Source of the DNA: Microbacteriaceae bacterium PS02066
GTDB taxonomy: Bacteria; Actinomycetota; Actinomycetes; Actinomycetales; Microbacteriaceae
Reading direction: 5' to 3'
NCBI GenBank assembly: GCA_029959545.1
Contig: JASCPH010000015.1
Span: 1-57,441 of the forward strand
Length of the DNA stretch: 57,441 nt
Shown: positions 16,159 through 24,534 of the stretch, piece by piece
How positions within the stretch are numbered: the stretch's first letter is position 1
How the letters are laid out: each line of letters begins with the position of its first letter
The notes under the pieces: model-generated
What the model saw: the letters and a program-made list of their open reading frames with translations, nothing else
The model's database searches: none
Told to the model about the DNA's origin: nothing
Program-made: the position numbers and the translations under genes

Positions 16159-16707
16159 ATGGGCCTGCTGCGCTACTCGATCAACGTCACACTCGACGGG
16201 TGCGTCGATCATCGTTCCGCGATTCCGGATGAGGAGCTGCACCGACACGCGGCGGAGTCCATCGCGCGGGCGGACGTGCTCCTGTTCGGTCGCGTCACCT
16301 ACGAGATGATGCAGGATGCGTGGCGACCGCCCGCATCCGACGCTCTCCCCGACTGGATGCAGCCGTTCGGCCGCACGATCGACGCCGCCCGTAAGTACGT
16401 GGTGTCGCGGACATTGCCCGACGTCGACTGGAACGCCGAGCTCGTGCGCGGCGATCTGGCCACCGCCGTGCGCGCACTGAAGCGGGATGCCGACATCGCG
16501 ACCGGCGGCGTGATGCTCCCCACGGCTCTCGCCGAGCTGGGCCTCATCGACGAGTACGAGTTCGTCGTGCATCCACGCGTCACCGGTCACGGCCCGAGAC
16601 TCTTCGACGGACTGAGTGAACCGCTCGATCTGGAGCTGACCGAACGGATCGAGTACGGCTCGGGAGCCGTCGCGTCGCGATACGTGCCCCGCGCTACAGC
16701 TCGGTGA
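16159..16707 (+). CDS. Dihydrofolate reductase-fold (RibD C-terminal-like) protein
   Basis: A 182-residue protein of the RibD_C/DHFR-like family that is common in actinobacteria. It has MGLLRYSINVTLDGCVDH at the start, DVLLFGRVTYEMM (NADPH-binding region), KYVVSRTLPDVDW, DIATGGVMLPTALAELGLIDE (the G-G nucleotide loop) and VVHPRVTGHGPRLFD at the end. Relatives reduce pterin or pyrimidine compounds, but most members have no known substrate. It is not likely to be the housekeeping folA. Its last 14 nt overlap the end of the convergent ABC-F gene. Confidence 0.88.
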   Translation: MGLLRYSINVTLDGCVDHRSAIPDEELHRHAAESIARADVLLFGRVTYEMMQDAWRPPASDALPDWMQPFGRTIDAARKYVVSRTLPDVDWNAELVRGDLATAVRALKRDADIATGGVMLPTALAELGLIDEYEFVVHPRVTGHGPRLFDGLSEPLDLELTERIEYGSGAVASRYVPRATAR

Positions 16708-18334
16708 GCCGCCCGGCCTCGACGCGCCAGTTGCGGTCGGTGTCGACGGCGGCGAGCATCCGGCGGTCGTGCGTCACGAGCAGGAGCGTTCCCTCGTAGG
16801 ACTCGAGCGCCTGCTCCAGCTGCTCAATCGCGGGCAGATCGAGATGGTTCGTCGGCTCATCGAGCACCAGCAGGTTCACGCCCCGCGCCTGCAGCAGCGC
16901 CATCGCGGCGCGCGTGCGCTCGCCCGGCGAGAGCTCGTCGACCGCCCGCGTGACGTGGTCGGCCTTCAACCCGAACTTTGCGAGCAGTGTGCGCACCTCG
17001 GCGGCGGCCATGTCGGGCACGAGATCGCCGAATGCCTCGGCGAGCGGTCGGGTGCCGGACAGAAGCGCCCGGGCCTGATCGATCTCCCCGATCTGCACGT
17101 TAGCGCCGAGGGCGGCGCGCCCCGCGTCCGGCTGCTGACGACCCAGCAGGCCCCGCAGGAGAGTCGACTTGCCCGCGCCGTTGGGTCCGGTGATGCCGAT
17201 GCGCTCGCCCGCGTTGACCTGGAGCGAGATCGGGCCGAGAACGAAGTCGCCCTGGTGGAACTCGGCGTCCGACAGGGTAGCGACGACCGTGCTGGAGCGC
17301 GGCGCCGAGCCGATCGTGAACTCGAGCTGCCACTCCTTGCGCGGCTCCTCGACCTCCTCGAGCCGGGCGATGCGGCTCTCCATTTGGCGCACCTTCTGCG
17401 CCTGCTTCTCGCTGGACTCCATCGACGCTTTGCGCTTGATCTTGTCGTTGTCGGGCGACTTCTTCATCGCATTGCGCACGCCCTGGCTCGACCACTCCCG
17501 CTGCGTGCGGGCGCGGGCGACGAGGTCCGCCTTCTTGTCGGCGAACTCGTCGTACTTCTCGCGTGCGTGCCGACGCACCGTGGCGCGCTCCTCCAGGTAC
17601 GCGTCGTAGCCGCCGCCGTAGAGCCGGTTCGTGTTCTGCGCGAGATCGAGCTCGAGCACGCGCGTGACGCAGCGCGCGAGGAACTCGCGATCGTGGCTGA
17701 CAAGCACGACGCCGCCGCGGAGACCCCGCACGAAGGTCTCGAGCCGCTCGAGGCCGTCCAGGTCGAGGTCGTTGGTCGGCTCGTCCAGCAGCACGATGTC
17801 GAAGCGGCTCAGGAGGAGAGCCGCGAGACCGACGCGCGCGGCCTGTCCGCCCGAGAGCGAGGTCATCTGCGCGTCGGCGTCGAGGTGAAGTCCGAGGTCG
17901 GCGAGCACCGCCGGCACACGCTCCTCCAGATCGGCGGCGCCGCTCGCCAGCCACCGCTCCAGCGCGGTGGCGTACGCGTCGTCCGCTCCGACGGCGTCGG
18001 GGTCGGCGAGAGCGGCGGCGGCCGCATCCATCTGTGCAGTCGCCTGAGCGCAGCCCGTGCGGCGCGCGATGTACGCCGACACGGTTTCGCCGACCACGCG
18101 CTCGTGTTCCTGCGGCAGCCACCCGACGAAAGCATCCGCGGGGGCGAGCGAGACGCTGCCGCCCTGCGGCTGGTCGACGCCGGCCAGCAGGCGCAGGAGC
18201 GTCGACTTGCCGGCGCCGTTGGCGCCGACCACGCCGACGACATCGCCGGGGGCGACGGTCAGCTCGACGCCCTCGAACAGTGTGCGATGGCCGTAGCCGC
18301 CGGCAAGCTGATGGGCGACGAGCGTTGCGGTCAT
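16694..18334 (-). CDS. ABC-F family ATPase
   Basis: A 546-residue soluble protein with two ABC ATPase domains and no membrane part. Domain 1 has Walker A GANGAGKST, signature LSGGQAARVG and Walker B IVLLDEPTNDLDL. A charged linker follows (KKSPDNDKIKRKASMESSEK), the region that reaches the peptidyl-transferase centre in ABC-F factors. Domain 2 has GPNGAGKST, LSPGERTRAAM and LLVLDEPTNHLDLP. Such proteins act on ribosomes as translation factors or protect them from antibiotics (Vga, Msr, OptrA types) or belong to the Uup/EttA group. Which is true here is not clear. GGGAG lies upstream of ATG 18334. Confidence 0.92.
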   Translation of the reverse strand: MTATLVAHQLAGGYGHRTLFEGVELTVAPGDVVGVVGANGAGKSTLLRLLAGVDQPQGGSVSLAPADAFVGWLPQEHERVVGETVSAYIARRTGCAQATAQMDAAAAALADPDAVGADDAYATALERWLASGAADLEERVPAVLADLGLHLDADAQMTSLSGGQAARVGLAALLLSRFDIVLLDEPTNDLDLDGLERLETFVRGLRGGVVLVSHDREFLARCVTRVLELDLAQNTNRLYGGGYDAYLEERATVRRHAREKYDEFADKKADLVARARTQREWSSQGVRNAMKKSPDNDKIKRKASMESSEKQAQKVRQMESRIARLEEVEEPRKEWQLEFTIGSAPRSSTVVATLSDAEFHQGDFVLGPISLQVNAGERIGITGPNGAGKSTLLRGLLGRQQPDAGRAALGANVQIGEIDQARALLSGTRPLAEAFGDLVPDMAAAEVRTLLAKFGLKADHVTRAVDELSPGERTRAAMALLQARGVNLLVLDEPTNHLDLPAIEQLEQALESYEGTLLLVTHDRRMLAAVDTDRNWRVEAGRLTEL

Positions 18335-18359
18335 CCTTCGATTCTCCCAGGCGGAAGCG

Positions 18360-19208
18360 TCACTCCGGCACCGCGTCGCGGGCGCGCTGCGCCTGGTTCG
18401 CGGCTGCCCCCGCGGCGGATGCGGCCTCTCGCAGCCGTTGCTCGCGACGGGCGAGCTCGGCATCCGCTGCGTCCGCATCGGACTGGAGCCGCTCGAGCTG
18501 CGCGCGGACCTCCGCGATCCGCTCGTGTAACAGTTCGGCGTGCTCTCGCGCCTTACGCTCTGCCGCCTCGGCGGCGACCCGCTCCCGTTCCGCAGCCGTG
18601 GCGGCGCGCTCCGCGTCCCGCGCCGCGCTTTCCGCGGCCTTGCGCGCACGACGCACGGCCAGCTCGTCCGAATCCGATGCGGGGCGCTCGACCGTACCGC
18701 CGGGAGGCGAGCCCGCCACGACATCCGCCGCGTCGACGTCGTCGAGCGCTCCGGCATCCAGCGGCTTGCGCAAGCGGCCCGTGAGCACGGCCGCGGCAGC
18801 GCGCACATCCATGACCGCCGCGTTGATCGTCTGGGCGACGGCCTCACGGGCCGAGGCGGCGAGCGGATGCCCCGCCTCCGCAGCGAGCGCGGCGGCGCGT
18901 TTCGCGAGAGAGGCCACGAGCTGCCGGCGCTGGGTGCCGAGCCGGCGGAGCTCGGCCGCATCCAGATCGTCCTGCGCCTCGCGCAGCGCTGCGGCGAGCT
19001 CGACGGCCTCGGCCAGTTGCCCGTCGGCCACGAGGAGATTCACCGCCCACGCAGCGACGACCGGCTTGCGCAGTGCCTTGATCCGTCGGGCGTCGGCCGC
19101 ATCCGCCGTCGCAGCCTTCTCGTCTCGGGCGGCGGTGAACGCGTCGGGCGGCAGTCGGTACAGCTCGACGGCGACCTCGTCGACGGAGCTCCCGGATGCG
19201 GCGGCCAT
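18360..19208 (-). CDS. Alanine-rich coiled-coil protein
   Basis: A 282-residue hypothetical protein. The first 130 residues contain a recurring actinobacterial pattern, VAVELYRLPPDAFTAARDEK and RRIKALRKPVVAAWAVNLL. The last 110 residues (from about 170) are a long Ala/Glu/Arg-rich coiled coil, ARKAAESAARDAERAATAAE and onward. No signal peptide or membrane segment is present. I know similar proteins only as hypotheticals. It precedes the ABC-F gene in the same direction (25 nt from its stop codon to the ABC-F start), so the two may be cotranscribed. A CAGAAT sequence 6 nt before the ATG could be a weak -10 box. Confidence 0.8.
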   Translation of the reverse strand: MAAASGSSVDEVAVELYRLPPDAFTAARDEKAATADAADARRIKALRKPVVAAWAVNLLVADGQLAEAVELAAALREAQDDLDAAELRRLGTQRRQLVASLAKRAAALAAEAGHPLAASAREAVAQTINAAVMDVRAAAAVLTGRLRKPLDAGALDDVDAADVVAGSPPGGTVERPASDSDELAVRRARKAAESAARDAERAATAAERERVAAEAAERKAREHAELLHERIAEVRAQLERLQSDADAADAELARREQRLREAASAAGAAANQAQRARDAVPE

Positions 19209-19282
19209 GGGCTCATTCTGCCGCGGGTCGCCGCGGCAGGCCGCCCCGTCGACCTGCCTGGACCACCCCCGGAGCTCATCCC

Positions 19283-19345
19283 AACTCCTGCAGAACCCGA
19301 TGCATCGGCCTCCACGAGGCCATCTGCGGGCGGATTGCAGGAGTT
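19283..19345. repeat. Palindromic intergenic element, copy 1
   Basis: The element opens AACTCCTGCA and closes with the exact inverse TGCAGGAGTT, 63 nt from end to end. It is followed by CGGGCGCG. Inside are smaller palindromes, CCGATGCATCGG (19297-19308) and GGCCTC/GAGGCC. A second element with the same ends and the same length lies 234 nt downstream. Confidence 0.6.
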
Positions 19346-19516
19346 CGGGCGCGGATGGATCCGCGGGTGCGCGGCAGATCGCGGGCGCGCGACACAATCC
19401 AGCCAGAACCGGGGTGCCCGGCACCGCACGGCACCGAGAGGGACGGCACCGACTGAGTTGTGCGCGCCGCTGCCTTCCGCCTCGCTCCGGATGACCGACG
19501 CGCGGACGCACGGCAG

Positions 19517-19579
19517 AACTCCTGCAGAATGCAGCGCGAGACCCGCCGGCAGCCGGCCGAACCCCGATCTGCAGGAGTT
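19517..19579. repeat. Palindromic intergenic element, copy 2
   Basis: This has the same ends (AACTCCTGCAGA and TCTGCAGGAGTT, 12 bp paired) and exactly the same length (63 nt) as copy 1, but an unrelated interior, CCGCCGGCAGCCGGCC. It is followed by CGGGCACGCG, similar to the right flank of copy 1. The 466 nt between the neighbouring genes (19,209-19,674) hold no credible gene. Confidence 0.6.
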
Positions 19580-19674
19580 CGGGCACGCGTGCCCTGCCCT
19601 CCAGCGATAGGGGCAGGAGGCACAGCGAAGGGCCGGGCGTCCGCAGACGCGCCGGCCCTCAGCGAGGCATGCGG

Positions 19675-20340
19675 TCAGTCCCAGTCGAGGTAGTCCTCGG
19701 TCGCCCACGACACGGCGCCGGTGTGCGTCGCCGGGAAGAGGTGCTTGCCGCCGTCGACGTTCACGACGCTCACCAGCTCGGGTGCCGAGGCGCGCAGGTC
19801 CTCCCCGTTCGACGGGGGCGTGATGCGATCTTCCGCACCCTGCACGACGAGCACGGGAACACCGGCGGCGAGCGCGGGGAGCTCACCGAGCGCCTCGCGG
19901 GCGGCGCGCTGCAGGCCGTCGACCTCAGCATCGCGAAGCTCCTCCGGGGCGTCGGAGAGGTCGAGCTCGTCGGAGCCGGCCGCCCCCTCGACCCCGAGCA
20001 GCAGGACGCCGTTCACGCGGTCGTGGTGGTCGATCGCGACCAGGCGCGCGACGGTGCCGCCGAAGGCGTGTCCGCCGATCCACGCGTGGTCGATGCCGAG
20101 GTGATCGAGCACGTCGACGACGTCCTGCGCGAGATCATGCAGTGAGACGGCCACATCCGAGGGGCGACGCGTGCCGATGCGCACGACGCGGAAGTCCTCC
20201 TGTGCGACGGAGTGCCCGAGCGCCTCGAGGTAGCCGATGTTCAGGCCCTGCGCCGGCAGCAGGACGAGTCCGGGGCCGTCACCCTCGACCGCGAACGGGA
20301 TGGCGCGGCCGTCGGGCTCGAAGATCTGGGTATCCGTCAT
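19675..20340 (-). CDS. Alpha/beta hydrolase-fold protein with Ala at the nucleophile
   Basis: A 221-residue protein with the alpha/beta hydrolase fold: LVLLPAQGLNIGYLEALGHS near the oxyanion region, DHLGIDHAWIGGHAFGGTVARL at the nucleophile elbow, VLVVQGAEDRITPP with the acid residue and DGGKHLFP with the histidine. The elbow reads G-H-A-F-G where active enzymes have G-H-S-x-G. The codon is GCC, one base from TCC serine. The acid and the histidine are kept. It may be a non-catalytic binding protein or a recent loss-of-function change. GAGAGGA lies before the ATG. Confidence 0.85.
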   Translation of the reverse strand: MTDTQIFEPDGRAIPFAVEGDGPGLVLLPAQGLNIGYLEALGHSVAQEDFRVVRIGTRRPSDVAVSLHDLAQDVVDVLDHLGIDHAWIGGHAFGGTVARLVAIDHHDRVNGVLLLGVEGAAGSDELDLSDAPEELRDAEVDGLQRAAREALGELPALAAGVPVLVVQGAEDRITPPSNGEDLRASAPELVSVVNVDGGKHLFPATHTGAVSWATEDYLDWD

Positions 20341-20451
20341 GCGGGAGTCCTCTCGCGGAAGGCGGGATCGAGACGGCGATCGGGAACCCGGGCACCGAGT
20401 GCCGCAGCGGTGATCGCCTCGGAGAATTTACCAGCCGCGGATGCGGTCGCC

Positions 20452-20913
20452 TCAGCGACCGGCGCGCCGCAGCTGCCCGCCGACCACCACGAGCAGCGCG
20501 CCCATACCCGCGGCGAAGGCTGCGACGCCGTAGGCGAGCACCGACGTGAACAGCGAGGTGCGCAGAGCGGATGCGGTGGAGAGGGCAGCACTCTGCTTGC
20601 GCAGATCCGCCTCCTCTTGGCTCCCCTTCTCGACCTTCTGCAGTGCCGCGCTGATGTCGGCGTAGGTGCGACCACCGGCACCACGCTCGGCATTGCCCTT
20701 GATGACCTGCGCCTCGATGTAGGCGGTGACCGGCCCCTGGACGGGGGCTCCGGCGAGCGCGGGCGCGTTGGGCGGCACGGTGATCTTCTCGGCACGCAGC
20801 TGGCTCGTGACCGTGGTCCAGGCCGCGGCACCTACCGCGGCGAACAGCGTGCCGGCGGCGATCGCGTACCCGCCGGCGCGACGGACGGAGGAGAGGTCGG
20901 AGCGCGTTCTCAT
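20452..20913 (-). CDS. Two-helix membrane protein
   Basis: A 153-residue protein with a basic N-terminus (MRTRSDLSSVRR), a first membrane helix GYAIAAGTLFAAVGAAAWTT, an extracytoplasmic part of about 75 residues (QLRAEKITVPPNAPALAG, then AYIEAQVIKGNAERGAGGRTYADIS) and a second helix SVLAYGVAAFAAGMGALLVVVGG near the end. Similar proteins in actinobacteria are often labelled aromatic ring-opening dioxygenase LigA; nothing in the sequence supports that name. AAAGGA lies 8 nt before ATG 20913. The function is unknown. Confidence 0.82.
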   Translation of the reverse strand: MRTRSDLSSVRRAGGYAIAAGTLFAAVGAAAWTTVTSQLRAEKITVPPNAPALAGAPVQGPVTAYIEAQVIKGNAERGAGGRTYADISAALQKVEKGSQEEADLRKQSAALSTASALRTSLFTSVLAYGVAAFAAGMGALLVVVGGQLRRAGR

Positions 20914-21008
20914 GCGGGTCCTTTCGACGGAGACGGTCGTATGCATCCTCGCAGGCCGACGGATGCGGCGCGCGAGCCGCGGCCGTGTGATTCGGCGGGT
21001 CGGGTTCT

Positions 21009-21380
21009 TTACGGTGCGTCGACCGCGCGGCGATCACCGCGCGTCGAGGGTGCACTCACCACAAGGAACCGAACGTCTACCGGCCCGGGGTTGGCGAAGC
21101 GATGCGGGATGCCGGCCGGAGCCTCGACGCCTTCGCCAGCCGAGAACTCGACAACCCCGTCCGCTGTGTGCAGGGAGGCGCGCCCTTCGAGGACGTAGAA
21201 GAACTGCCGCGCGGTGTCGTGGACGTGCCACTGCTCCCCCGCACCCGCGGGTACCCGTTCCTCGATGACCGAGAGCCCGGGATCGTCGACCAGACGCCAT
21301 CCCTCGGATACCTGACCCCAGGCGTAGCGCGGGGCGGTCTCCCGGCTGGTCGGAGTGAGCTCCGCCCGGTCATGAGGCAC
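21009..21380 (-). CDS. Cupin domain protein
   Basis: A 123-residue single cupin. Motif 1 is EQWHVHDTARQFFYVLEGRAS, with the H-x-H and later E metal ligands. Motif 2 is APAGIPHRFANPG, with the last histidine. It could bind a metal and a small ligand; small cupins include isomerases, dioxygenases and binding proteins. It is the last gene of the run that starts at 22,271 and overlaps the GNAT gene by 11 nt, so the two are translated together. Confidence 0.85.
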   Translation of the reverse strand: MPHDRAELTPTSRETAPRYAWGQVSEGWRLVDDPGLSVIEERVPAGAGEQWHVHDTARQFFYVLEGRASLHTADGVVEFSAGEGVEAPAGIPHRFANPGPVDVRFLVVSAPSTRGDRRAVDAP

Positions 21381-21825
21381 CGATGACCATGAGCCGACCG
21401 GGGTCGGGAAAGGGGTCGAAGCCCACGCGGGCGTAGAGCTCGTGCGCGTCGAGGGTCGAGAGCATGAGGCGTTTCAGACCGAGCGGGCGCGTCGCATCCA
21501 CCACGGCGGATGCCAGCGCCTTGCCCAGCCCGCGACCGCGCGCGTCGGGCGCCACGTACACGTCGCACAGCCATCCGAAGGTCACGCCGTCGGTGACGAG
21601 CCGGGCGTAACCGACCTGCGCACCCGTCGGGTCGTACACGCCGAAGTTGACGGATGCGGCCGCCGCACGCTGCACCACGTCGAAGGAGCGCCCGATCGCC
21701 CAGAACGCGTCGGTCGACAGCCACTCGTGAACCCGCTCGAGATCGAGGCGGTGATGATCGGTGTCGATCTCGTAGTCGTCAGCCAGCGGGACGCGGACGC
21801 GAGGCATGAGGGAGTGTGTCGTCAT
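21370..21825 (-). CDS. GNAT-family N-acetyltransferase
   Basis: A 151-residue acetyltransferase. The acetyl-CoA site is CDVYVAPDARGRGLGKALASAVV (R-x2-G-x-G/A motif) and the C-terminal strand is LMLSTLDAHELYARVGFDPF. The middle WAIGRSFDVVQRAAAASVNFGVYD matches the common small GNAT group in which many enzymes have unknown amine substrates. The start ATG 21825 overlaps the stop codon of the upstream gene (ATGA); MPRVRV at 21807 is a second choice. It lies in an operon with the upstream hypothetical gene and the cupin. Confidence 0.88.
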   Translation of the reverse strand: MTTHSLMPRVRVPLADDYEIDTDHHRLDLERVHEWLSTDAFWAIGRSFDVVQRAAAASVNFGVYDPTGAQVGYARLVTDGVTFGWLCDVYVAPDARGRGLGKALASAVVDATRPLGLKRLMLSTLDAHELYARVGFDPFPDPGRLMVIGAS

Positions 21826-22271
21826 CGGTCGGCTCCTGCTCGACGCGGTTCCAGCGGGATGCTGTCGGTTCCGCCCTCGGGCGACGCGACCTCCCACCGG
21901 ATACCTGCGGGCTCGGCGGGGATGAGGGGGGCGAGCCACTCAGCCGCCAGTTCGAGGAGCACCTCTTCGAGGTCGTCGAACGTCCACGCGTCCGGCCGCT
22001 CGGGCACATCGGGCTCCCAGCCGGTCTCGCCCCAGACGACGTCGAACACGCCGCGCTCGTCGTCGAAGCGCCGGTTGAGGGCGAATGCCTCCGGCCCGTC
22101 GAAGCGAGCCATGATCGTGAAGGGGCCCTCCGCATCCTGCTCGAGGAACACCTCGATCACGATGTCGTGGCGCCCGTCGGTCGCATCGGCCATCCGCTGC
22201 AGCACGTCGGCCGCGCTCTCGGACTCGGCCGCGAGCAGCGGACGCAGCCGGGAACGGTACTCGTCACTCAC
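21822..22271 (-). CDS. Hypothetical protein, DUF6389-like
   Basis: A 149-residue acidic soluble protein that starts MSDEYRSRLRPLLAAESESA. It contains DIVIEVFLEQDAEGPFTIMA and DAWTFDDLEEVLLELAAEWL. It resembles the actinobacterial DUF6389 family, from memory only. The GTG start at 22271 overlaps the end of the monooxygenase gene by 4 nt, but a TACGCT -10 box 6 nt upstream suggests that it also has its own leaderless promoter. It starts the operon with the GNAT and cupin genes. Confidence 0.7.
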   Translation of the reverse strand: MSDEYRSRLRPLLAAESESAADVLQRMADATDGRHDIVIEVFLEQDAEGPFTIMARFDGPEAFALNRRFDDERGVFDVVWGETGWEPDVPERPDAWTFDDLEEVLLELAAEWLAPLIPAEPAGIRWEVASPEGGTDSIPLEPRRAGADR

Positions 22272-23503
22272 GAGGCCAGCGTAGGACGATCACACGACGC
22301 GATGCGCTCGGGCCGGAAGCCGTAGCCGACCAGGCGCGGCAGCAGGCGTCGCACGATCGGGATCGCGATGCGCAGCACGATCCGCTCCGAGCGCGTCGGC
22401 GGATTGTGCAGGATGCGGGCGCGCGGGCGTCCGATCGCGCGGTGTACGACCTTCTGGAGCCGCTGCATCGCGCGCGTGGGCAGGGCCCTCCGGCGCTGCA
22501 GCGCGGCACATGCCCGGTCGATCGCAGCCGGTCCGTCGCCGAACGCGGGGACGAGGATGCGAGCTGCGGCGACCGCATCCTGGATCGCATAGTTGATGCC
22601 GACGCCGAACGCGGGCGACATGGCGTGTGCCGCATCGCCGATGAACAGCAGGCCGGGCTGCCACCACCGCCGCAGGTGGTTGATCTCGACCGACAGCAGC
22701 TTCACATCATCGAAGGAGGCGACGGCATCCAGTTCGGACGCGATCGGTGGCGCGGTGCGCGCCACCCGCATCCGGAACGCGTCGATGCCCTCCTCGCGGA
22801 TCACTCCGAACGTGCCCTTGCCGACCACGAGTCCGCACTGGAAGTATCCCGGCCGAGGGATCGTGATGAGCATGCCGCTGCCGGCGAGCCAGGCGAGGGT
22901 GTCGGGCACGGGTGTCGCGGGCTCGGGGAGACGGAACCACAGGACGTCGATGCCGACACCGGTCGCCACGGGCGCCACACCGACGGCGTCGCGCAGAGTC
23001 GAGCCGCGCCCGTCGGCGGCGACCACGAGTGCCGCATCGATGCGAAGGGGGCCGGCATCCGTCGTGGCGTGCACGCCGGTCACGCGCGAGCCGGCCCGCA
23101 CGACACCCGTCACGTCCGCGCCCATCAACAGCGTGAAGCTGGGCTCACGGCGGGCGGCGTCGGCAAGGAGGTCCAGCAGATCCCACTGCGGCATGAGCGT
23201 CAGGATGCGGTTCACACCCCGAAGGGTGCGGAAGTCGATCGCATGCAGCCGCACGCCGTTCACCACGGCGTCGAGCGTGTCGAGCGGCCGGTGCTCGATG
23301 GCATCGAAGCCGTGACGCAGCCCGAGCGCGTCGATGATGTCGAGCGTCGACGGATGGACGGTGTCGCCGCGGAAGTCGCGGAAGAAGTCTGCGTGCTTCT
23401 CGAGCACGACGACCTCGACCCCGGCACGTGCGAGGAGCAGCCCGAGCATGATGCCGGCCGGACCTCCCCCGGCGATGCAGACCTGGGTGCGGAGGGTACG
23501 CAT
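22268..23503 (-). CDS. FAD-dependent aromatic-type monooxygenase
   Basis: A 411-residue flavoprotein of the PHBH/PheA/TfdB family. FAD motifs: CIAGGGPAGIMLGLLLARAG (dinucleotide fold at the N-terminus), VVAADGRGSTLRDAVG (the DG motif) and LLFIGDAAHAMSPAFGVGIN (the GD motif). The region FRDFRGDTVHPSTLDIIDALG is typical of this branch. Such enzymes hydroxylate aromatic compounds, drugs or polyketides with NAD(P)H and oxygen, so it could be catabolic or detoxifying. No ring-cleavage genes are near. The C-terminus is longer and more basic than usual (about 50 residues with RRLLPRLVGYGFRPERI). Confidence 0.9.
   Translation of the reverse strand: MRTLRTQVCIAGGGPAGIMLGLLLARAGVEVVVLEKHADFFRDFRGDTVHPSTLDIIDALGLRHGFDAIEHRPLDTLDAVVNGVRLHAIDFRTLRGVNRILTLMPQWDLLDLLADAARREPSFTLLMGADVTGVVRAGSRVTGVHATTDAGPLRIDAALVVAADGRGSTLRDAVGVAPVATGVGIDVLWFRLPEPATPVPDTLAWLAGSGMLITIPRPGYFQCGLVVGKGTFGVIREEGIDAFRMRVARTAPPIASELDAVASFDDVKLLSVEINHLRRWWQPGLLFIGDAAHAMSPAFGVGINYAIQDAVAAARILVPAFGDGPAAIDRACAALQRRRALPTRAMQRLQKVVHRAIGRPRARILHNPPTRSERIVLRIAIPIVRRLLPRLVGYGFRPERIASCDRPTLAS
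22278..22283 (-). promoter_or_regulatory. -10 box TACGCT, leaderless start inside upstream gene
   Basis: TACGCT on the minus strand, 6 nt before GTG 22271, within the 3' end of the monooxygenase gene. Confidence 0.4.
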
Positions 23504-23541
23504 GCGCTCAGTGTCGCGGATGCGGGCGCCTGCGGCCAGGG

Positions 23542-23931
23542 TCAGGTGAGACGTTCGAACACCATCGTCGCCTGGATGCGATCGCCGCCGCCGATTCCTT
23601 TACTGCCCGAGGACGCGGTGGTGATCGTATGCAGGCGGTACCCCAGCGCCGCTTGCTTGTTGATCGCCTTCTCGAGTTCTGTAAGGTTTCCGGAGCCCGT
23701 GCCCCACAGCTTCTCCTTCAGGATGACCTGCAGGACCACGTAATTCATGCCGGTGGGCGCCGGGCGAGGCTGGCCCCCGGAGACGGCGTCGGCCTGGATG
23801 CGGTCGATCATGCCGGCGACTCCCGGCGCGGGCGGCGGTGGCGGCTGCACCGTGTCGGTCCACGCCGACCCGTCCCACCACCGCTTCGTGCCCGTGCCGT
23901 CGTCGTACCATCCAGCCTGGGTATCTGCCAT
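23542..23931 (-). CDS. DUF2510 and DUF4177 domain protein
   Basis: A 129-residue protein with two small domains. Residues 1-25 (ADTQAGWYDDGTGTKRWWDGSAWTD) are a DUF2510 module, a tryptophan-rich unit found at the ends of many actinobacterial envelope proteins. After a proline-rich linker, residues 60-129 (MNYVVLQVILKEKLWGTGS to TMVFERL) fit DUF4177, a small alpha/beta domain. No membrane helix is present. The start at 23931 is chosen because GGAGGAG lies 4-5 nt upstream. The function is unknown. Confidence 0.82.
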   Translation of the reverse strand: MADTQAGWYDDGTGTKRWWDGSAWTDTVQPPPPPAPGVAGMIDRIQADAVSGGQPRPAPTGMNYVVLQVILKEKLWGTGSGNLTELEKAINKQAALGYRLHTITTASSGSKGIGGGDRIQATMVFERLT

Positions 23932-24036
23932 GCTCTCCTCCGTCGTCATCGACCTTCATCGCCGATCATGGCGCGAGGGAGAGTGCCGACGCCGGTCCGG
24001 CGCGCCGTTGAAATGGCTGGGGCCAGAGCCCGCGGT

Positions 24037-24453
24037 TCAGGCCTGAGCGAGCAGGTGAGCGGTGGGCCGATAGTCGATCTTCCAGTCGACGTAGACGCCG
24101 GCGACGCCGTCGGCGGTGCAGCGCAGACCGACGGAGACCCACTTCACCTCGCCGTCGGGATCGAGAGCGAAGCCGACGGCCACGCGGAACTCACCGTTGC
24201 CGCAGGAGCATTCGGCCTGCTGCACCTCCTCGACGTCGTCGAAGTGGTCATCCGAGTCGGCGAGTGCGGCCTCCTCTTCACAGACGGCGCAGATCGTCGC
24301 TGCGACTCCGACCTCGTCCTCCAGCACGACGGCGAACGTCTCGTTGCCGCAGGTGCACACGGAGAACGCGACGCTGTCGACCGCGTACCGGCCCGCAGCG
24401 AACTCCTCGATGGATCGCCGCAGTTCTTCGCGCTCTCGCGGTCCCGTGCTCAT
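24037..24453 (-). CDS. Hypothetical protein with zinc-ribbon-like cysteines
   Basis: A 138-residue acidic protein. Cysteines occur as C33-x-C35 (CTCGNETF), C55-x2-C58 (CAVC), C82-x-C84 (CSCGNGEF) and C112. The repeated C-x-CGN pattern, once in each half, suggests two related zinc knuckles. The C-terminal part WVSVGLRCTADGVAGVYVDW may be a beta-sheet. The family is unnamed to me. It sits alone between a DUF2510 gene and the divergent grpB-like gene. Confidence 0.8.
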   Translation of the reverse strand: MSTGPREREELRRSIEEFAAGRYAVDSVAFSVCTCGNETFAVVLEDEVGVAATICAVCEEEAALADSDDHFDDVEEVQQAECSCGNGEFRVAVGFALDPDGEVKWVSVGLRCTADGVAGVYVDWKIDYRPTAHLLAQA

Positions 24454-24534
24454 GTGGCGCCCCTACCGGCGTGCCGCGATTCGGATGCCGAGGCCACCCC
24501 GCGTGCGAGACCGTCGGCACGCGATGATGGAGTC

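Noticed and set aside
15299..16707. Overlapping convergent gene ends (15299-15302 and 16694-16707) as antisense regulation
   Set aside because: Small tail overlaps are common in compact genomes and show nothing more here.
16769..18784. 671-codon plus-strand frame opposite the ABC-F gene
   Set aside because: Antisense shadow; both ATPase domains are read from the minus strand.
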